From assembly GCA_023387965.1 (NCBI GenBank), contig JAEWHE010000009.1, forward strand, positions 1 through 64,000: a DNA stretch of 64,000 nucleotides, given 5' to 3'. Of the stretch, positions 59,621 to 64,000 are shown one piece after another; the first letter of the stretch is position 1; every line of letters starts with the position of its first letter. Origin of the DNA: Bacteroidota bacterium (lineage in GTDB: Bacteria; Bacteroidota; Bacteroidia; Flavobacteriales; Flavobacteriaceae). The notes under the pieces were generated by a model. The model was not told the origin of the DNA. It saw only the letters and a program-made list of their open reading frames with translations, and made no database searches. The position numbers and the translations under genes are program-made.

Positions 59621-59687
59621 ATTTTTATTTTACTTTTTTGTAGCTTAGATGCAATGGTTTTTTATGACGCCATAACGGCAATATTAG

Positions 59688-59695
59688 TATATTTG
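59688..59695 (+). promoter_or_regulatory. -7 promoter box of the DUF4199 gene
   Basis: TATATTTG, perfect match, 38 bases before the ATG at 59734. Confidence 0.6.
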
Positions 59696-59733
59696 TAGAT
59701 TATTTTTTAATAAAAATCAAAAAACACAAAAAC

Positions 59734-60258
59734 ATGGAAAAACAAACAATCAAAAGCCTGATTTTAAATTACGGCATCATGCTTGGGGTAATTAGTGTAA
59801 TGGTTTCGGTAATTGGTTATGTTACTACGGATAATTATTTTGAACAAAACAGTGTTATCCAAATTGTAGGTACGTTGTTATTGATCGTTTTTATTGTAAT
59901 TCCTATTAGAATTTTCAAAAAAAATAATAACGGTTTCCTCGAATTAGGCCAGGCAAATAAAATTGGTTTAGGTGTTTCGGCAATTTCGGCATTAATTGCG
60001 GTAGCTTACATCTGGGTTTTTTCAACTTATATCGAAACTGATTTTTTGAACATGATGATTGAAGTTCAAAAACGCGAAGCTTTAAAAGCCAATCCAAATA
60101 TGTCTGCCGAACAAATGGAACAAGGTTTTGAAGCAGCAAAAAATTTTATGATGCCAATGATGTACATTATGATCATTGCCATGACTTTATTTATTGGTTT
60201 TCTTACCGGTTTAATCACCGGACTTGTTTTGAGAAAATCACGTCCACAAGCTTATTAA
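59734..60258 (+). CDS. DUF4199 membrane protein
   Basis: 174 residues with four transmembrane helices (LNYGIMLGVISVMVSVIGY, IVGTLLLIVFIVIPIRIF, GLGVSAISALIAVAYIWVF, YIMIIAMTLFIGFLTGLIT) and a charged loop (EVQKREALKANPNMSAEQMEQG). It is typical of DUF4199, whose function is unknown. It precedes a family 2 glycosyltransferase by four bases, a frequent pairing in this group, so the two are likely one operon. Confidence 0.88.
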   Translation: MEKQTIKSLILNYGIMLGVISVMVSVIGYVTTDNYFEQNSVIQIVGTLLLIVFIVIPIRIFKKNNNGFLELGQANKIGLGVSAISALIAVAYIWVFSTYIETDFLNMMIEVQKREALKANPNMSAEQMEQGFEAAKNFMMPMMYIMIIAMTLFIGFLTGLITGLVLRKSRPQAY

Positions 60259-60262
60259 TTAA

Positions 60263-61219
60263 ATGAATATTTCCATTGTAATCCCGCTTCTCAACGAAGA
60301 AGAATCTTTAAACGAACTGCAACTTTGGATTGAAAAAGTCATGGTTGCCAATCAATTTTCTTACGAAGTAATTTTTATTGACGACGGAAGCACTGACAGC
60401 TCTTGGCAAATTATCGAATCGCTTTCAGAAAAAAATTCTGCTGTAAAAGGCATTCGGTTTTTAAGAAATTATGGAAAATCGCAGGCTTTACATGCTGGTT
60501 TTGCCAAAGCACAAGGTGATGTAATTATTACGATGGATGCCGATTTACAAGACAGTCCGGATGAAATTCCGGAATTGTACGCCATGATTATGAACCAGAA
60601 ATATGATTTGGTTTCGGGTTGGAAGAAAAAAAGGTTTGACTCGGTTGTGGCTAAAAATCTTCCGTCAAAATTATTCAATTGGGCTGCCAGAAAAACCTCT
60701 GGCGTGAAACTCAACGATTTTAATTGCGGATTAAAAGCCTATCGAAATCATGTGGTAAAAAACATTGAAGTTTCGGGAGAAATGCACCGTTATATTCCGG
60801 TTTTGGCAAAAAATGCCGGTTTTGGAAAAATTGGCGAAAAAGTGGTGACACATCAAGCCCGAAAATATGGCACGACGAAATTTGGGATGGAACGTTTCAT
60901 CAACGGATTTCTCGATTTAATTACCATTTGGTTTTTGTCACGTTTCGGAAAAAGACCCATGCATCTTTTTGGGGCATTAGGCGTTTTGATGTTTATAATT
61001 GGACTCACTTCTGCGGCATACATTGGCATCATGAAATTGTACCGATTGTATGACAAGCAAACCACCATTTTAATAACCGACAATCCTTGGTTTTACATCG
61101 CTTTAACCACAATGATTATTGGAACGCAACTTTTCCTTGCGGGATTTCTCGGAGAAATTATTTTGCGAACAAAAAACAATGAAGAACGGTATAAAATTTC
61201 GCACGAATTAAATATGTAA
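60263..61219 (+). CDS. family 2 glycosyltransferase with two C-terminal membrane helices
   Basis: 318 residues. The GT-A domain has VIPLLNEEESLNEL, IFIDDGSTDSSW and the DxD-containing TMDADLQDSPDEIPEL. Two C-terminal transmembrane helices (FGALGVLMFIIGLTSAAYIG, YIALTTMIIGTQLFLAGFL) anchor it. This is the dolichol-phosphate-mannose-synthase/GtrB-like group, which moves a sugar to a polyprenyl phosphate. The sugar is unknown. Confidence 0.9.
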   Translation: MNISIVIPLLNEEESLNELQLWIEKVMVANQFSYEVIFIDDGSTDSSWQIIESLSEKNSAVKGIRFLRNYGKSQALHAGFAKAQGDVIITMDADLQDSPDEIPELYAMIMNQKYDLVSGWKKKRFDSVVAKNLPSKLFNWAARKTSGVKLNDFNCGLKAYRNHVVKNIEVSGEMHRYIPVLAKNAGFGKIGEKVVTHQARKYGTTKFGMERFINGFLDLITIWFLSRFGKRPMHLFGALGVLMFIIGLTSAAYIGIMKLYRLYDKQTTILITDNPWFYIALTTMIIGTQLFLAGFLGEIILRTKNNEERYKISHELNM

Positions 61220-61262
61220 CCAAAAATATTCGCCATTTAAAATTAAATAAACGCCAAAAATC

Positions 61263-61752
61263 ATGAAATCAGAAATTGTTCAACACCAAATTATCGAATT
61301 GAGAGGTCAAAAAGTAATGCTCGATTTTCATTTAGCTGATTTGTATGAAATAGAAACTAAAGTTCTCAAACAAGCTGTCAAAAGAAATATAAATAGATTT
61401 CCAGATGATTTTATGTTTGAACTCAGTAAAGAAGAATTCGAAAGTTTGAGGTCACAATTTGTGACCTCAAAAAGAGGCGGATTACGTTATATGCCGTTTG
61501 CCTTTACAGAACAAGGTGTAGCAATGCTTTCAAGCGTTTTAAATTCTGATAAAAGCAATTGCCATCAACATTGCCATCATGCGAACATTTGTTTCACTGA
61601 GACAATTTGCGCTGAACTATAAAGAATTAAGTGAAAAAGTGACCGAAATTGAAAAACAGTTTCCTGATATTTATAAAATTTTAAACTATTTAATGGATAA
61701 AGAAAAAACTGACTCAAATAAGGAAAGAAATAAAATTGGATTCAAAAAATAA
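61263..61752 (+). pseudogene. ORF6N domain gene, frameshifted
   Basis: The first frame (61263-61622) has the ORF6N pattern: IIELRGQKVMLDFHLADLYE, AVKRNINRFPDDFMFELSKEEF, then MPFAFTEQGVAMLSSVLNSD. After the run of four A at 61551-61554 the homology continues in the +1 frame (AIAINIAIMRTFVSLRQFAL, KVTEIEKQFPDIYKILNYL) to a stop at 61752. A one-base insertion thus splits a gene of about 160 codons. ORF6N is a DNA-binding domain found in phage antirepressor-like and host proteins. No other phage gene is near. Confidence 0.85.
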
Positions 61753-61758
61753 CACAAA

Positions 61759-63486
61759 ATGCATATCGATCAAAATATTTTAAACCAAGTAAATATTTGG
61801 CTTTCGCCAATATTCGACGCTAAAACTCAAGCAGAAATTGAAGCATTAATGACCTCGTCTCCTAACGAGTTAAAAGAATGTTTCTACAAAAATTTAGAAT
61901 TCGGAACCGGCGGAATGCGTGGCATTATGGGAGTTGGAACCAACAGAATAAATAAATATACTTTAGGAAAAAACACTCAAGGTCTTTCTAATTATTTAAG
62001 AAAATCTTTTCCTGGAGAAGAACTAAAAGTAGCAATTGCCTACGATTGTCGCCACAACAGCGATACATTGGCAAAAATTGTAGCCGATGTTTTTTCGGCA
62101 AACGGAATAAAAGTGTATCTTTTTGAAGAATTACGACCAACGCCAGAGCTTTCTTTCGCCTTAAAATATCTAAAATGTCACGCCGGAATTGTGTTGACAG
62201 CTTCCCATAATCCGCCAGAATACAACGGTTACAAAGTATATTGGCAAGACGGCGGACAATTGGTTCCACCGCAAGATGGAGAAATTATCAAAGAAATTGA
62301 AGCGTTAGAATACAGCGAAATTCAGTTTTCGGCTAATGAAAATTTAATCGAATACATCGGTAAAGAAATTGACGAAGCGTTTTTTCAATCAACCATTGAA
62401 AATGCCAGCTTTAATACTTCGGCGGAAGCCAAAAAAAATCTGAAAATCGTTTACACGGCACTTCACGGAACATCCATAAAAGCGATTCCGCCAGTTTTGG
62501 AAAAAGCAGGTTATTCGGACGTAAATATTGTGTTGGAACAAGCCGTTCCTGATGGAAATTTTCCAACAGTAAAATCACCAAATCCTGAAGAACCTGAGGC
62601 TTTAACTATGGCTTTGGAATTAGCAGAAGAAACCAGTGCTGATATTGTGGTTGGAACCGATCCAGATTCTGACCGTTTAGGAGTTGCTGTGAGAGATAAT
62701 GACGGAAAAATGATTCTGTTAAATGGAAACCAAACGATGGTGATCATGACCGCATTTTTGCTGGAACAATGGAAACGAGGCGGAAAAATTACAGGTAATG
62801 AATTCATTGGTTCGACGATTGTTTCTACTCCAATGATGATGGAACTTGCTACCGCTTACGGCGTGGAATGCAAAGTGGGACTTACAGGATTTAAGTGGAT
62901 TGCTAAAATGATTAAAGATTTCCCGAACCAAAAATTTATTGGTGGTGGTGAAGAAAGTTTTGGTTTTATGGTTGGCGATGCGGTTCGTGATAAAGATGCT
63001 GTTGGTGCAACTTTACTAATTTGCGAAATTGCGGCTCAAGCAAAAGCTGCCGGAAGTTCGGTTTATCAGGAATTATTGAACTTATATGTGGATTACGGTT
63101 TTTACAAAGAATATTTAATTTCTTTAACCAAAAAAGGAATTGAAGGTGCTGCCGAAATTCAAGCGATGATGATTCAAATGCGTGAAAATCCGCTGAAAGA
63201 AATTAACGGACAAAGAGTATTGATGGTAGAAGACTACAACAATTCTACAGCGAAAAATTTATTTACCGGAGAAGTAGAATCTTTACAAATTCCGAAATCG
63301 AACGTGTTGATTTACTATTTGGAAGATGGCACAAAAATCTGCGCGAGACCAAGTGGAACAGAGCCGAAAATAAAATTCTACTTCAGCGTGAACGAGCCAT
63401 TGGACGATGTAGCAAACGCTCCGGAAGTCGAAGCCTCACTCGATCAAAAAATTAAAAATATTGTAGCAGAAATGCAGTTGATTTAA
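61759..63486 (+). CDS. phospho-sugar mutase (phosphoglucomutase/phosphomannomutase)
   Basis: 575 residues, the length of the Bacteroidota PGM family. The phosphoserine loop is LTASHNPPEYNGYKVYW, the metal site VVGTDPDSDRLGVAV, the sugar loop FIGGGEESFGFMVG, and the phosphate site ARPSGTEPKIKFY. It interconverts hexose 1- and 6-phosphates. It begins six bases after the ORF6N frame ends and is followed by an ABC exporter gene at once. Confidence 0.94.
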   Translation: MHIDQNILNQVNIWLSPIFDAKTQAEIEALMTSSPNELKECFYKNLEFGTGGMRGIMGVGTNRINKYTLGKNTQGLSNYLRKSFPGEELKVAIAYDCRHNSDTLAKIVADVFSANGIKVYLFEELRPTPELSFALKYLKCHAGIVLTASHNPPEYNGYKVYWQDGGQLVPPQDGEIIKEIEALEYSEIQFSANENLIEYIGKEIDEAFFQSTIENASFNTSAEAKKNLKIVYTALHGTSIKAIPPVLEKAGYSDVNIVLEQAVPDGNFPTVKSPNPEEPEALTMALELAEETSADIVVGTDPDSDRLGVAVRDNDGKMILLNGNQTMVIMTAFLLEQWKRGGKITGNEFIGSTIVSTPMMMELATAYGVECKVGLTGFKWIAKMIKDFPNQKFIGGGEESFGFMVGDAVRDKDAVGATLLICEIAAQAKAAGSSVYQELLNLYVDYGFYKEYLISLTKKGIEGAAEIQAMMIQMRENPLKEINGQRVLMVEDYNNSTAKNLFTGEVESLQIPKSNVLIYYLEDGTKICARPSGTEPKIKFYFSVNEPLDDVANAPEVEASLDQKIKNIVAEMQLI

Positions 63487-64000
63487 ATGGACGCAAACTT
63501 AAAAAAAATATTCCCCTTCGCACTTAAATACAAAAAAGACATTGTACTTAACATCGTCTATAATATTTTTTACGCCTTATTTTCTACGTTGTTGATGGTT
63601 TCGATGATCCCAACTTTAGACGTTATTTTTGGCGAATCTGAAGCGGTGAGAATCGAACCTACTTATACCGGTTTTGAAAATATTAAAGAATATATTTCTG
63701 ATTATTTCAATTTTAGAGTAACGCAAATCACAGAAAATAGCGGCATCGAAACCACAATTCTTTTTGTAATTTCAATTGTAATTGTGACAGCTTTGCTAAA
63801 AAATGTGTTCAACTATTTAGCATCTTATCACGTTACCCGACTCAGAAATGGTGTTTTGACCGATTTACGCGAAAAAATGTACAATACCATTATTAATCTT
63901 CCTGTTTCATATTATTCCGAAAAAAGAAAAGGTGACGTAATGGCGAGAATGTTAGGCGACGTAAACGAAGTAAAAAATTCCTTTTTCCAAGTATTAGAAT
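63487..64000 (+). CDS. ABC exporter (MsbA-like), N-terminal part
   Basis: The frame runs off the window after 171 codons. It begins MDANLKKIFPFALKYKKDIV, has three transmembrane helices (IVYNIFYALFSTLLMVSMIP; TTILFVISIVIVTALLKNVF) and the coupling-helix stretch VSYYSEKRKGDVMARMLGDVNEV, which is standard for ABC transporters fused to their ATPase. The likely product is a lipid or drug exporter. The ATPase domain lies outside the window. Confidence 0.88.
   Translation, partial: MDANLKKIFPFALKYKKDIVLNIVYNIFYALFSTLLMVSMIPTLDVIFGESEAVRIEPTYTGFENIKEYISDYFNFRVTQITENSGIETTILFVISIVIVTALLKNVFNYLASYHVTRLRNGVLTDLREKMYNTIINLPVSYYSEKRKGDVMARMLGDVNEVKNSFFQVLE

Noticed and set aside
61263..61752. Prophage suggested by the ORF6N domain
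   Set aside because: Neighbours are a glycosyltransferase and phosphosugar mutase; no integrase, structural gene or attachment repeat is visible.

Overview
This is an AT-rich chromosomal window from a member of the Bacteroidota, most likely Flavobacterium or a close relative in the Flavobacteriaceae. The signs are promoters of the TAnnTTTG type with an upstream TTG and no Shine-Dalgarno sequences, many SpII lipoproteins with a Cys followed by acidic residues, a type IX secretion (T9SS) sorting tail, a split transketolase, and CRTI-CRTB-CRTZ carotenoid genes. Nearly all genes are chromosomal housekeeping or lineage-typical genes. No IS element, prophage, CRISPR array or integrase was found.

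Layout. 1-500: the end of an upstream frame, then a structured intergenic repeat. 0.5-3.9 kb: translation operon thrS-infC-rpmI-rplT, with infC starting at a rare ATA codon. 3.9-5 kb: a Crp/Fnr-like regulator and an AhpD-like protein. 5-9.7 kb: cyanophycin module, with isoaspartyl peptidase and cyanophycinase divergent from cyanophycin synthetase. 9.7-14.3 kb: a secreted protein usually mislabelled asparagine synthetase B, a VOC protein, dnaB and accA. 14.4-22.9 kb: three TPR/transmembrane/HTH regulators interleaved with a tgt-LptF/G-EamA operon and a GDSL hydrolase. 23.1-27.5 kb: two-gene transketolase, FKBP-like lipoprotein, S4 protein, phosphoribosyltransferase, aroK. 27.6-28 kb: two identical tRNA-Lys genes and tRNA-Leu(GAG). 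28.2-31 kb: carotenoid operon. 31-33.2 kb: S41 protease lipoprotein and amidase. 33.2-39.4 kb: vitamin B12 uptake locus, with a BtuG-like beta-propeller lipoprotein and a BtuB-like TonB receptor under a cobalamin riboswitch, divergent from an ABC transporter (btuFCD-like). 39.4-44.4 kb: RNA modification genes, YceI, small membrane or hypothetical proteins, rmuC. 44.5-47.6 kb: diheme cytochrome lipoprotein plus a T9SS-exported FG-GAP/UnbV protein. 47.7-51 kb: carB without its allosteric domain, and rpmH. 51.2-57.7 kb: small proteins, lytic transglycosylase, mtaB, peptide-binding lipoprotein. 57.9-64 kb: GlmU-like protein, rpmE2, DUF4199 protein, glycosyltransferase, a frameshifted ORF6N gene, phosphosugar mutase, and the start of an ABC exporter.

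Functional links. The B12 locus spans outer-membrane capture (propeller and receptor) and inner-membrane import; only the outer-membrane half carries a visible riboswitch. The cyanophycin module can make, cut and recycle an Asp-Arg storage polymer. The carotenoid genes would give hydroxylated carotenoid if a lycopene cyclase exists elsewhere.

The main unexplained structure is in the intergenic spaces. Three copies of a hairpin repeat share a conserved single bulged C. Several other spacers are built from short degenerate words, some arranged as inverted arms around terminators. Three genes may be leaderless. Protein-level oddities include a tRNA-guanine transglycosylase without zinc cysteines, a CarB lacking the MGS-like domain, and a short ORF that looks like a decayed pirin N-terminus.
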